Origin: DASWNP01 sp036399175
GTDB taxonomy: Bacteria > Acidobacteriota > Blastocatellia > Pyrinomonadales > Pyrinomonadaceae
DNA length: 64,000 nucleotides
Assembly: GCA_036399175.1 (NCBI GenBank)
Contig: DASWNP010000057.1
Span: forward strand, 1-64,000
Direction: 5' to 3'
Shown here: positions 52,971 through 61,541 of the stretch, in pieces
Position numbering within the stretch: the stretch's first letter is position 1
Layout: each line of letters begins with the position of its first letter
The notes under the pieces: generated by a model
The model's input: only the letters and a program-made list of their open reading frames with translations
Told to the model about the DNA's origin: nothing
Databases searched by the model: none
Translations under genes and position numbers: made by a program

Positions 52971-53504
52971 TTACTTAACGCGCACCTTGTAGGAAGCGGA
53001 GACCTTGCCGCCTGCGGCCAGAGAATCCGTCCATTCGTAGCGCACTTCGGTGTACATCGAAACGGGCGCGGGCACACGCTTGATGGTGCCGTCCGGCTGC
53101 TTCTCTTCGATGATGGGCTGAGTGGAGAAGGTCTTGCCGCCGTCGATGCTGTAGGTGACGGTCGAAGAGCCTTCGCCGACGGCGCTGCCCGCGACGAAAG
53201 ATGTGCCCTTCGGGATGTGGCCGACGGCCTTGTACTCGCGCGCCGCGCCCTCGCCCTCGTTGACCGAGAGCATGTTCCACTGTAAGACCTCGCCGGGGCG
53301 CACGGCCTCAACCTTGTCGAGCGTGAGCGACTGGCCTTCGCGCTCGACTGAGCCCGCAAGCGTAATCTTCACTTCGGGACGACCCGCAGCCGACTTTTGA
53401 GCGCCGACCGAAAGTTGCCTCTGCGCGAGGGCTGCCGCTCCGCAGACGACGACGAGCATGAGCGCCAGCGGAAGCATGCGAAAATGTTTTCTTAACTTAG
53501 TCAT
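52971..53504 (-). CDS. Small secreted DUF11-like protein
   Basis: A 177-residue protein with a clear Shine-Dalgarno (GAAGGAGA) and a signal peptide (LPLALMLVVVCGAAALAQ). One DUF11-like domain (VRPGEVLQWNMLSVNEGEG, HIPKGTSFVAGSAVGEGSST, VSMYTEVRYEWTDSLAAGGK) makes up the rest. It is the first gene of the surface-protein set on the minus strand, and may be the smallest repeating subunit of that surface structure. Confidence 0.78.
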   Translation of the reverse strand: MTKLRKHFRMLPLALMLVVVCGAAALAQRQLSVGAQKSAAGRPEVKITLAGSVEREGQSLTLDKVEAVRPGEVLQWNMLSVNEGEGAAREYKAVGHIPKGTSFVAGSAVGEGSSTVTYSIDGGKTFSTQPIIEEKQPDGTIKRVPAPVSMYTEVRYEWTDSLAAGGKVSASYKVRVK

Positions 53505-53630
53505 GTTTATCTCCTTCGTGAGTGCCTTACTGAAAAACTGTCAAAGGCAGGCATCGGTTGGCAGTGTCGCTCGGTCGGGGGCTTTCTCGGTTCTCCGCCA
53601 GCCGACGACCAGGGATGAGAGAGAGCGGCC

Positions 53631-54008
53631 TCAGAGGGTGCGCGGTGTCGCGCGCCCGCTCAAAGCACACGCGACGGCGTACATAAAATCTTTCACGGCG
53701 ATTGAGCGCGGCAGGACGGCGGTGAGGCGCGCATGAGTGGCGGCACGCATAATCTCTGTGGGGCGGTCGTGCAGAGCGATGAGCGGAACTTGAGGGGCAA
53801 TCTCCTGCAAAGCCTCGACGGCTCCGGCGCGACCGAAACCGGCCATGTCGAGCCCGAAGGCGATGAGGTCGAAGCGCCCTTCAGCCGCTCCGCGCAGCAT
53901 GTCCATCGTATGACGACAGGTTTCGGCCTCGTGTCCTGCGGCCTTCAGAGCCGCCACCAGCCCCTCGGCCATCACACGGTCGTCATCACAAATCATCACT
54001 CGCGCCAT
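53631..54008 (-). CDS. Degenerate receiver-domain protein
   Basis: A 125-residue single receiver domain. It has the acidic pocket (VMICDDDRVMAEGL), but the phospho-acceptor position is altered: DLIAFGLDMAGFGR aligns with the usual DLVLLDLxMPG, putting Gly where the Asp belongs. The conserved Thr becomes His (LIALHDRP) and the Lys becomes Arg (AVLPRS). So it should not be phosphorylated in the normal way and may be a pseudo-receiver acting by binding. It lies upstream of the surface-protein set on the same strand. Confidence 0.72.
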   Translation of the reverse strand: MARVMICDDDRVMAEGLVAALKAAGHEAETCRHTMDMLRGAAEGRFDLIAFGLDMAGFGRAGAVEALQEIAPQVPLIALHDRPTEIMRAATHARLTAVLPRSIAVKDFMYAVACALSGRATPRTL

Positions 54009-54430
54009 TCGTCGGGCTTCCCTTACTCCCTAAACTTTTAAGGCCACCACAGACGGCCACGCCGCTCGACTAAGACAATCCCCATACCGCTCGCGCGAAT
54101 GAGCGGTAGATGCTCAAAATTTGGCGAAAATCGTCGGATTTCTGTTAACGAGAGGATTCTTCGAGCGAGGCGCGACGAGCGCGGGATGACAAGCGCGGCT
54201 GACATTTTGTCAGTTCGGCTGACAAAATGGTCTTGACAGAAGGGTGGAATTCTGTCTTCATATGCGGACTTTAAAGGCTTTTTTGGCGAGGCGGTTCACT
54301 CGTTCGTCGGAACAACTTTTGCCTAAGCAACTCCGACTCTTAGTCGAACTACTAAGAGCAAGGAAGTGCTCGAAGCGTTAAAGCAACAGTCGCCCCCCTT
54401 CCTGAAATCTGAGGAAGGAGAATTTCAACG
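54009..54430. other. 422-bp intergenic region before the RES/Xre module
   Basis: No supported gene. It contains a strong palindrome at 54203-54229 and a GAAGGAG Shine-Dalgarno for the antitoxin-like gene at its end. AT-rich between 54210 and 54380. Confidence 0.45.
54200..54229. promoter_or_regulatory. Operator-like palindrome upstream of the toxin-antitoxin module
   Basis: CATTTTGTCAG (54203-54213) and CTGACAAAATG (54219-54229) are perfect reverse complements around TTCGG. The left half itself contains the near-palindrome TGACATTTTGTCA. It could be the binding site of the Xre-like antitoxin (autoregulation is usual in such modules), although it lies about 200 bases from the start. Confidence 0.45.
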
Positions 54431-54895
54431 GTGCCTAAATCCATGCCTCTCCACCCAGCCACCAAACTCGAACCTATAAATATTCCATCCTGTTTCTCAG
54501 GTGAGAGTGAAGAAGATGTGCGCCTTCAGGTGCGTTGGCTACAGGAGGAGTTCGGCCTGACCGACGGCTTCTTCGCAAATCTGCTCGCCGTCGATGAGAG
54601 AACCTTCTTCGAGTGGAAGTCGGGCGACAGGCGGCTCTTCAAGCATCGGCTGGACAATATCGGCGAGTTGCGCATCACCGTCATGCACATCTTATCTTCT
54701 CTGGATTTTAATTTAGAGCTTGCTCATCAGGTCTTCGAGCAGGAAACCAGGAAGCATCCCGACCCGCTCTACTCGCCTTTCGTCCCGCCCTGGAACGGCA
54801 CGTCTATGAAAGCTTACTTGGAAGCCAACGGCAGAGACGGCGTCACAAACATGAACCGGTGGTGGCAGCATCTGAGATTTGGTAATTCATTTTAA
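54431..54895 (+). CDS. Xre/MbcA-like antitoxin candidate
   Basis: A 154-residue protein starting at GTG with GGAAGGAG upstream. The centre (LQEEFGLTDGFFANLLAVDE ... TFFEWKSGDRRLFK, about 34-70) has the spacing of an HTH of the Xre/ParS kind. The remainder is helical (LRITVMHILSSLDFNLELAH) and ends WNGTSMKAYLEANGRDG ... WWQHLRFGNSF, which could cap the toxin. Its family is not certain, but the RES-type toxin directly downstream makes it the cognate antitoxin. Confidence 0.65.
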   Translation: MPKSMPLHPATKLEPINIPSCFSGESEEDVRLQVRWLQEEFGLTDGFFANLLAVDERTFFEWKSGDRRLFKHRLDNIGELRITVMHILSSLDFNLELAHQVFEQETRKHPDPLYSPFVPPWNGTSMKAYLEANGRDGVTNMNRWWQHLRFGNSF

Positions 54896-54916
54896 TGAAC
54901 ATGGTGAAGACCGAAA

Positions 54917-55651
54917 ATGTCCGGCAGTCTTGGCCTCTCCACAACTGTTTTGCCGACTCAGCCTTACTTCCGCATCACCTCTCCCTCGCCTACCTACTAC
55001 ACCGGCAATCCTGCTGACTACCCGAACATCGTCAACGGCAAGGGTGCATTCCGCAGCTTAATCGGAGGCAGATACAATTACCGCGCCACTACGACCGTCT
55101 ACCTGACTGAAAACGTAGAGACCTGCTTCGCCGAGAAGATGTTCTATTTCCACCGCGAGACTCTGAGGAAACTAGACGCTCTACACATAACCGGCAGCTT
55201 AGTTCCACTCTTCACGCAGCGCTTTATCCTCTGGGAGATTTATTTCGCCAATGCTGTCGATGATGTATTCGACATGAACATCGCGGGCGCGGCCAGCTAT
55301 TTCGGCATCTTCCCTTGCATGTCTCTCAATCCTTCGCAGGATTACGACCATTTGAGAGACAAGCGGGGCATCATAGAGGTATATGGTTATAAAGGTCTGA
55401 GAGTAGCATCGAGCCGCGCGGTGAACGGTGGGAATATGGTCGTCCTGTTTGAAGGGCAGAGCAGTAATGTCCGCGCCATCATGCCCTGCACCGTCGAGTT
55501 TCGCCTCGTCAACGACGCGGGCACTCCCTTCACCAATCATGCGCACGAGATTTTAGACTTCACATCGGGCGAAGTGAGAATCACGAGCGGATACGTTCCG
55601 CACGGCGCAGAGCCTTACCAGCAATGGACGAAAGTTAACTTCAATCACTAA
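54917..55651 (+). CDS. RES-domain toxin (NAD+-degrading type)
   Basis: A 244-residue protein with the RES pattern. Arg19 lies in PYFRI, and GGRYNYRATTTVYLTENVET with CFAEKMF (50-76) holds the Arg52, Tyr62 and Glu73 positions. VASSRAVNGGNMVVLFEG holds the Ser. RES toxins such as MbcT consume NAD+ (established for the family); that this copy is active is inference. It begins 21 bases after the antitoxin stop. A lower-GC island; no other defence gene touches it. Confidence 0.72.
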   Translation: MSGSLGLSTTVLPTQPYFRITSPSPTYYTGNPADYPNIVNGKGAFRSLIGGRYNYRATTTVYLTENVETCFAEKMFYFHRETLRKLDALHITGSLVPLFTQRFILWEIYFANAVDDVFDMNIAGAASYFGIFPCMSLNPSQDYDHLRDKRGIIEVYGYKGLRVASSRAVNGGNMVVLFEGQSSNVRAIMPCTVEFRLVNDAGTPFTNHAHEILDFTSGEVRITSGYVPHGAEPYQQWTKVNFNH

Positions 55652-55723
55652 GCTGACCGCCTTCGCGCCCCGCTCCTCCCAAGCCAAAAGAGAACGACCT
55701 TCTTCCAATACTATCTGGAAGCT

Positions 55724-55748
55724 TCAGGCAGCAGCGCTCTCTGCCTGA
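55724..55748. terminator. Weak hairpin after the RES gene
   Basis: TCAGGCAG (55724-55731) pairs with CTGCCTGA (55741-55748) around a 9-base loop. It lies between the convergent RES and NtrC-type genes. No T run. Confidence 0.4.
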
Positions 55749-55784
55749 GAGGAATATTCGGCCAGAGAGCACCTGAGAAGGGGC

Positions 55785-57197
<1,413 letters not shown>

Positions 57198-57254
57198 AAG
57201 AGAATGAACCTGAGGGGAAAAACAGTCTCGCAACCGGCCTTCGGCCGACGCCCT

Positions 57255-58391
57255 TCAACGAGCTTCGATTAAAGCATCTATCCGCCCGGCGAAATCTTTT
57301 ATCACTTGATCGGCGGCGTGCTCGTTGAGATGATAGTCTTCGGGGCCGACCGCCCAGGGCTCGACCGTGATTGGAATAAGATGGAAATTAAAACCGTCGT
57401 TGATGTAGCTCACGTTCTCGTAGAACTGCCGCTCCGAGGCGACGTAATACTTTCCGTTGAGGAGATGCACTCCGTCGAACTTCCAGTCATCGTACGTCGG
57501 CGGAGGCAACATGGTGGCGAAGGCTGCGAATCTTCCGCCGTGCGACGCGGCGAGGCGGCTTATCTCCCCGACGAGCTTGCGCGTTAAATCCAGACCGTAG
57601 CGCGTTCTTTCGCTCCTCGGCGTGAGAAACATCGCGTAAGGAGTCTTTTCGTTCTCCAAATTACCATGACGCGCGTCTCTCACGTTGTCGTTCCATTGAC
57701 GCTGCCAGTCGTCGAGCGCCTCGCCTTCGTAAGCCGTCAGAGGCTTGTAGGCCGGAGGATAGCGTTGTTCCCAATCCCTGTCTCTCGCCCAGGGGCGGCT
57801 TCTGCGAACGAGAAGCTGCAACTTGAAGCGCGGCGTCTCGCGGACGGGCTGACCAATCTCTTCGGTCGGGCCGCGAAGCTCTCCCTGCTCCAGCCAGAAG
57901 GTTGGCTTGGGGTCGCCGAAGGCCGACCAGCTCGACGGAAAGACGTTATCGTAGATGTCGTTGATGGGCGTCTCCCAGAGCACGACGAGGTCAGCGCTGA
58001 AGCGTCTGTAATACTCTCGCAGCGCGAGCAACTGCTGATCCTGGCCGTAGCCGCCCGCGCCGACCGTGAAGACTTTGACCGGCCTGCCGGAAGTCTCGGC
58101 GAGGTAGTGTTCGAGACGCCGCTCCGGCATCCAACCGTAGGCACAGGCCATTGCCTCCACCTGCGAATCGCCGACGAGCACGACGACGAAATCTCCTTCA
58201 GCATATTCTATCTTCTGCCCCCGGTAGCCGAGCTGATTCATCTCCGATTGCTTCGGCGCGCTCTTCCATCTCCAACCGCTAATGAAGGGCTTGGGCTGAT
58301 CTATGATTCTCAGCGCAGCTTCCCCGATTAACAGTCCGATGAAGATGCTTGTCAAAACTAAAAGGAGTCGATAGAAGTTTCGGCGCGACAT
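57255..58391 (-). CDS. SGNH/GDSL-hydrolase-like protein
   Basis: A 378-residue protein from the ATG at 58391; a TTG two codons earlier is possible. A single N-terminal membrane helix (LLLVLTSIFIGLLIGEAALR) places the rest in the periplasm. FVVVLVGDSQVEAM is block I with the catalytic Ser. VGAGGYGQDQQLLAL and VVLWETPINDIYDN are blocks II and III-like, and PEDYHLNEHA holds the Asp-x-x-His-type end. It resembles the acetyl-transfer or esterase partners of envelope polysaccharide modification. It lies 18 bases after the kinase stop and 57 bases before the response regulator start, so it is part of that operon. Confidence 0.75.
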   Translation of the reverse strand: MSRRNFYRLLLVLTSIFIGLLIGEAALRIIDQPKPFISGWRWKSAPKQSEMNQLGYRGQKIEYAEGDFVVVLVGDSQVEAMACAYGWMPERRLEHYLAETSGRPVKVFTVGAGGYGQDQQLLALREYYRRFSADLVVLWETPINDIYDNVFPSSWSAFGDPKPTFWLEQGELRGPTEEIGQPVRETPRFKLQLLVRRSRPWARDRDWEQRYPPAYKPLTAYEGEALDDWQRQWNDNVRDARHGNLENEKTPYAMFLTPRSERTRYGLDLTRKLVGEISRLAASHGGRFAAFATMLPPPTYDDWKFDGVHLLNGKYYVASERQFYENVSYINDGFNFHLIPITVEPWAVGPEDYHLNEHAADQVIKDFAGRIDALIEAR

Positions 58392-58409
58392 CGTCAAGGG
58401 TTCGGGCGT

Positions 58410-60200
58410 CTACTGCTTTTCCGGCGTGCGGCGCGGAAGCCAGAGGCGGAAGCGACTGCCGGCGTCGGGCTTGGATTCGACGCCGAGCGCGCCGCCGATG
58501 GCTTCGGCGAGATTGTTCGAGATGGCGAGGCCGAGCCCTGAGCCTTTGCCCGCTTCCTTCGTGGTGAAGAAGGGATCGAAGATGCGCGCGAGGGTTTCGG
58601 GCGGGATGCCGGGGCCCCGGTCTGCGACTTCCAGAGCGATGCGCTCGCCGTGCAGCACGGTTGAGACGGTAATCTCGTCTCCGGCGGAAGAAGCGTCGAG
58701 GGCGTTGTTCAGGAAATTGTCGAGAATCTGCCTGACCATCGCTTCGTCTGTGGCGACCGTGTCTATCTGCGCGTCGAGCTTGAGAGCGAACGTAACATCG
58801 CGCTCGCGCCCGCGCGGCTCGAAGGCTTTGACCGTGCGCTCGACGAGCGTGTTGATGTCCGAAGCTTCGCGCCGGGCGCGCCTCTGTCTTGAGAGGTCGA
58901 GCAGCCCGCGCGTGATTGACTTGCAGCGTAGAGCCTGACGGACAATCTCTTCGAGATAAAAGCTCCAGTTACGTTCTTCCGCGACGGAGGCGACTTCGGG
59001 GACGGAACGGATGCTTCTGAGCGTCGCTTCGGCGCAGGTGGTGATGGCGGCCAGGGGGTTGTTGATTTCGTGCGCCACTCCGGCGGCAATCTGCCCAACC
59101 GTCGCCAGACGGCGCGAGCGCGCGAGCTGTTCCTGTATCTCCGAAAGCTCCGTGATGTCGCTCCAGGTGATGACGCTCCAAGAAGTCTCGGAGTCCGGAG
59201 TCTGGAGTCTGGAGTCTGGAGTCTCGGAGTTGATTGCTGAGTGTTGTGAAGTCGAATCTGAAGCTGCGGCGTCTGTGTCCGAAGGCTTCTGACTCCAGAC
59301 TCCGGACTCCGAGACTCCGGACTTTAAGCTCGTGAGCGGGGCGACGGCGACGAGGTAGCGCCTGCCGTCTTCGGCCTGAAGCTCGAAGGAGGTGGCCGCG
59401 CCCGTCTCCTGTTTCATGTGATAGGCGGCGGCGCGCTCGCCGAAGAGGCGCGCGAAGGCTTCGGCGCACGAGACGCCGATGGCTTCCGACGGGCGCTCGA
59501 AGCCCATCATCTCGGCGGCCTCGCGGTTGCAGCGCGCAATCAACATCCGTTCGTCGTGAACGATGATGCCGTCGGGAATGGCGTCGAAGGTCTGCTCCCA
59601 GAGCTTCTTTCCCGTGCTGACTACTTCGAGCAGGCGCGCGTTGTCTAAGGCGAGCGCGGCCATCTCGGCGAGGTTTTCGAGCAGTTGTTTCTCGTCGGCG
59701 GTGAAGCGATGAGGCGTGCGATAGCCGACGACGAGCACGCCCAGGACTTCGCCGCGCGCCGACAGAGGAACGAGCGCTAAGTCGCGCACGCCCTCGGCGC
59801 TGTGCAAAGGAAATTCGCTCACGGGCAGCTCGCCCGCCACCGATTTGACTTCGATTATCTTCGTCTCTTCGACCAGAAAAGCGGCGCGCTCGGCGAACTC
59901 GCCCTGCAAAGGAGTGACGACCTCGCGCTCGTCCAGGTTGTCGGGCGTCGTCTGAAATCCGCTCGTCGCTTTCCAGGTGATGATTTTGTCTGCGAGAGAA
60001 AAGCTTGCGACGCTGGCCGTGTCGGCGCGCATGATGCGGCGCACCATATCGACCACCGTGCGCAAAGTCGCCGCGCTCTCGCTACGCTGCGACGAGGCGC
60101 GCTCGGCCGTCTCCGCCTCATAGATCGACGCGTTGCGCTCGACGCCCTGCCTCTTGCGCGTCTCGGCAGTCTCCTTCGTGTCTCTCGATGGCTCTGTCAT
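58410..60200 (-). CDS. GAF-PAS histidine kinase carrying a repeat-derived insert
   Basis: A 596-residue protein from the ATG at 60200. A GAF domain (about 45-195; LRTVVDMVRRIMRADTASVA) is followed by PAS (200-350). The dimerisation/H-box is ATVGQIAAGVAHEINNPLAA with His377. The ATPase domain has N-box ILDNFLNNALDASS, DRGPGIPPETL and GKGSGLGLAISN. Residues 293-339 of the PAS region (SGVSESGVWSQ ... TPDSRLQTPDSETS) are encoded by a heptamer repeat and do not look like PAS sequence. No membrane helix, so it is a cytoplasmic sensor. It is the likely partner of the NtrC-type regulator. Confidence 0.92.
   Translation of the reverse strand: MTEPSRDTKETAETRKRQGVERNASIYEAETAERASSQRSESAATLRTVVDMVRRIMRADTASVASFSLADKIITWKATSGFQTTPDNLDEREVVTPLQGEFAERAAFLVEETKIIEVKSVAGELPVSEFPLHSAEGVRDLALVPLSARGEVLGVLVVGYRTPHRFTADEKQLLENLAEMAALALDNARLLEVVSTGKKLWEQTFDAIPDGIIVHDERMLIARCNREAAEMMGFERPSEAIGVSCAEAFARLFGERAAAYHMKQETGAATSFELQAEDGRRYLVAVAPLTSLKSGVSESGVWSQKPSDTDAAASDSTSQHSAINSETPDSRLQTPDSETSWSVITWSDITELSEIQEQLARSRRLATVGQIAAGVAHEINNPLAAITTCAEATLRSIRSVPEVASVAEERNWSFYLEEIVRQALRCKSITRGLLDLSRQRRARREASDINTLVERTVKAFEPRGRERDVTFALKLDAQIDTVATDEAMVRQILDNFLNNALDASSAGDEITVSTVLHGERIALEVADRGPGIPPETLARIFDPFFTTKEAGKGSGLGLAISNNLAEAIGGALGVESKPDAGSRFRLWLPRRTPEKQ
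59184..59324. repeat. Heptamer-repeat hairpin inserted in frame in the histidine kinase
   Basis: Left arm AGTCTCGG, AGTCCGG, AGTCTGG, AGTCTGG, AGTCTGG, AGTCTCGG; right arm GACTCCA, GACTCCG, GACTCCGA, GACTCCG, GACTTT. It is 141 bases long, a multiple of three, with about 60 unrelated bases in the middle. The same AGTCTGG family occurs at 28.7 and 40.4 kb between genes; only here does it lie inside a reading frame. Confidence 0.92.
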
Positions 60201-60458
60201 CCGGTTTATTGTCGCACGAACTTGTTCGGAATAGTTGACGAGCGCGAAGCTTTCTCTCGGCACATCTTCTACGCGCAGACGCACGCGGCGGTCAAGGACA
60301 AAAACGCTCTTCGGGCGAGCCGTGCGTGCGCGCGGCGGCTGCGGGTGAGTTTCGCATCGTGATGGAAAAAGTGCGTGCGACGCGATAGTCTCGCAACCGG
60401 CGCGGCGCGGGCTCTGAAAATTTCGACACACTCTTGTCTAAATATAAACTGTAGAGTG

Positions 60459-60923
60459 ATGATTATGACATTCAATAAAGAGAGTATCATCAGGGCGCGG
60501 CCTGAGCGCGTCTTCGCGTTTCACGAGCTGCCCGACGCGCTCAATCGGCTGACTCCGAGCTGGGAGCCTTCGCGCATCGTCGAAAGGGCTTCGAGTCTTC
60601 GGGTCGGCGGAAGAGCCATTGTCGAGACGCGCATCCTCGGCGTCTTTCCCGTGCGCTTCGTGGCCGAGCATACAGCTTACGACCCGCCGCGCATGTTCGA
60701 GGACGTGCAGGTCAGAGGGCCTTTCCGGCGCTGGCGTCACAGGCACATCGTCGAGCCGCACCCGGAAGGAGCGGTTTTGCGCGACGAGATTGAGTACGAG
60801 CCGCCGCTCGGATTTTTGGGCAGATGGGCGGCGCGATTTTTAGTTGTGCCCCGACTCAGGCAGCTATTCGAGCACCGGCACGAGGTCACGCGACGCTGGT
60901 GCGAGAGCGTGGCACAGGATTAG
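60459..60923 (+). CDS. SRPBCC-superfamily protein
   Basis: A 154-residue START/SRPBCC-fold protein from the ATG at 60459. SIIRARPERVFAFHELPDAL and NRLTPSWEPSRIVERASSLR start the helix-grip fold. VGGRAIVETRILGVFPVRFV, DPPRMFEDVQVRGPFRRWRH and RDEIEYEPPLGFLGRW are the strands. It probably binds a hydrophobic ligand or lipid. The best-known relatives are CoA/polyketide-associated or cell-division-inhibitor-like cyclase-fold proteins; the exact role is unknown. Divergent from the kinase operon. Confidence 0.78.
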   Translation: MIMTFNKESIIRARPERVFAFHELPDALNRLTPSWEPSRIVERASSLRVGGRAIVETRILGVFPVRFVAEHTAYDPPRMFEDVQVRGPFRRWRHRHIVEPHPEGAVLRDEIEYEPPLGFLGRWAARFLVVPRLRQLFEHRHEVTRRWCESVAQD

Positions 60924-60940
60924 CAGGACACATCTGAGTT

Positions 60941-61093
60941 ATGAATCAGACGACTCAAAAGAAGACAGGAGGGCGCACGGCTGGTCTGCTTATCACCGGG
61001 GCGTCGCTTGCGCTGCTCTTCGGAGTAGCTTTTCTTAAAGGGCGCGTCAGAGATAAAAAAAAGGACACCAACAAGCACCAAAGGGAGGATTAA
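60941..61093 (+). CDS. 50-residue single-pass membrane protein
   Basis: A short gene between the SRPBCC and 103-residue genes. The product begins MNQTTQKKTGGRTAG, has one membrane helix (LLITGASLALLFGVAFL), and ends in a basic, charged tail (RVRDKKKDTNKHQRED). The stop (TAA, 61091-61093) lies 4 bases before the next start, and its last codons contain the AGGGAGG Shine-Dalgarno of that gene, so the two are coupled. Function unknown. Confidence 0.62.
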   Translation: MNQTTQKKTGGRTAGLLITGASLALLFGVAFLKGRVRDKKKDTNKHQRED

Positions 61094-61097
61094 GTTA

Positions 61098-61409
61098 ATG
61101 TCACAAACAGCCACAGCGGCGACGCAGACCGTGAAGAACGCCGCCAACGCCATCAATGCGGCCGACCCGACAGCGATGGGCGCACAGCGCGACGCGGCGG
61201 AATCATTGCTTCGCACTATCGACGCCTCGACCAAAGGCGCGACCGGCATCAGCCTGTTCCATATTCTAACGCTCGGCTCAATCGGAGCCTCGCTCGCTCT
61301 TTTCTTCAGCGGCAACAAGCAGGCGGGAATCTTCGTCGGCCTCTGGCCGCCCACGTTCCAGGCGCTCAAGGCCGTCGCCGATACGAACAAGGACAAAGAC
61401 CGAGCCTAA
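61098..61409 (+). CDS. Small protein with one or two membrane helices
   Basis: A 103-residue protein with GGGAGG ahead of the ATG. The N-terminus is polar and helical (TVKNAANAINAADPTAMGAQ). A hydrophobic stretch (ISLFHILTLGSIGASLALFF) and a short second one (IFVGLWPPTFQALKAV) follow. The chain ends NKDKDRA. Family not recognised. Coupled to the 50-residue gene upstream and followed by a strong terminator. Confidence 0.68.
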   Translation: MSQTATAATQTVKNAANAINAADPTAMGAQRDAAESLLRTIDASTKGATGISLFHILTLGSIGASLALFFSGNKQAGIFVGLWPPTFQALKAVADTNKDKDRA

Positions 61410-61447
61410 CTCGAACGAGAGTCGGCCTCGACTCGTACAACTAACGT

Positions 61448-61487
61448 GAAAGAGCCGCGCCTTCATTGATGGAAGCGCGGCTCTTTC
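61448..61487 (+). terminator. Terminator of the small membrane protein operon
   Basis: A 13-bp perfect stem (GAAAGAGCCGCGC 61448-61460 with GCGCGGCTCTTTC 61475-61487) and a 14-base loop. The left arm begins in A and the right ends in T. Confidence 0.85.
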
Positions 61488-61541
61488 GTCGTTCGAGATA
61501 ATTTTGACTTCAAGGGAGATTCTGCGGCGCGAAGAGAGATT

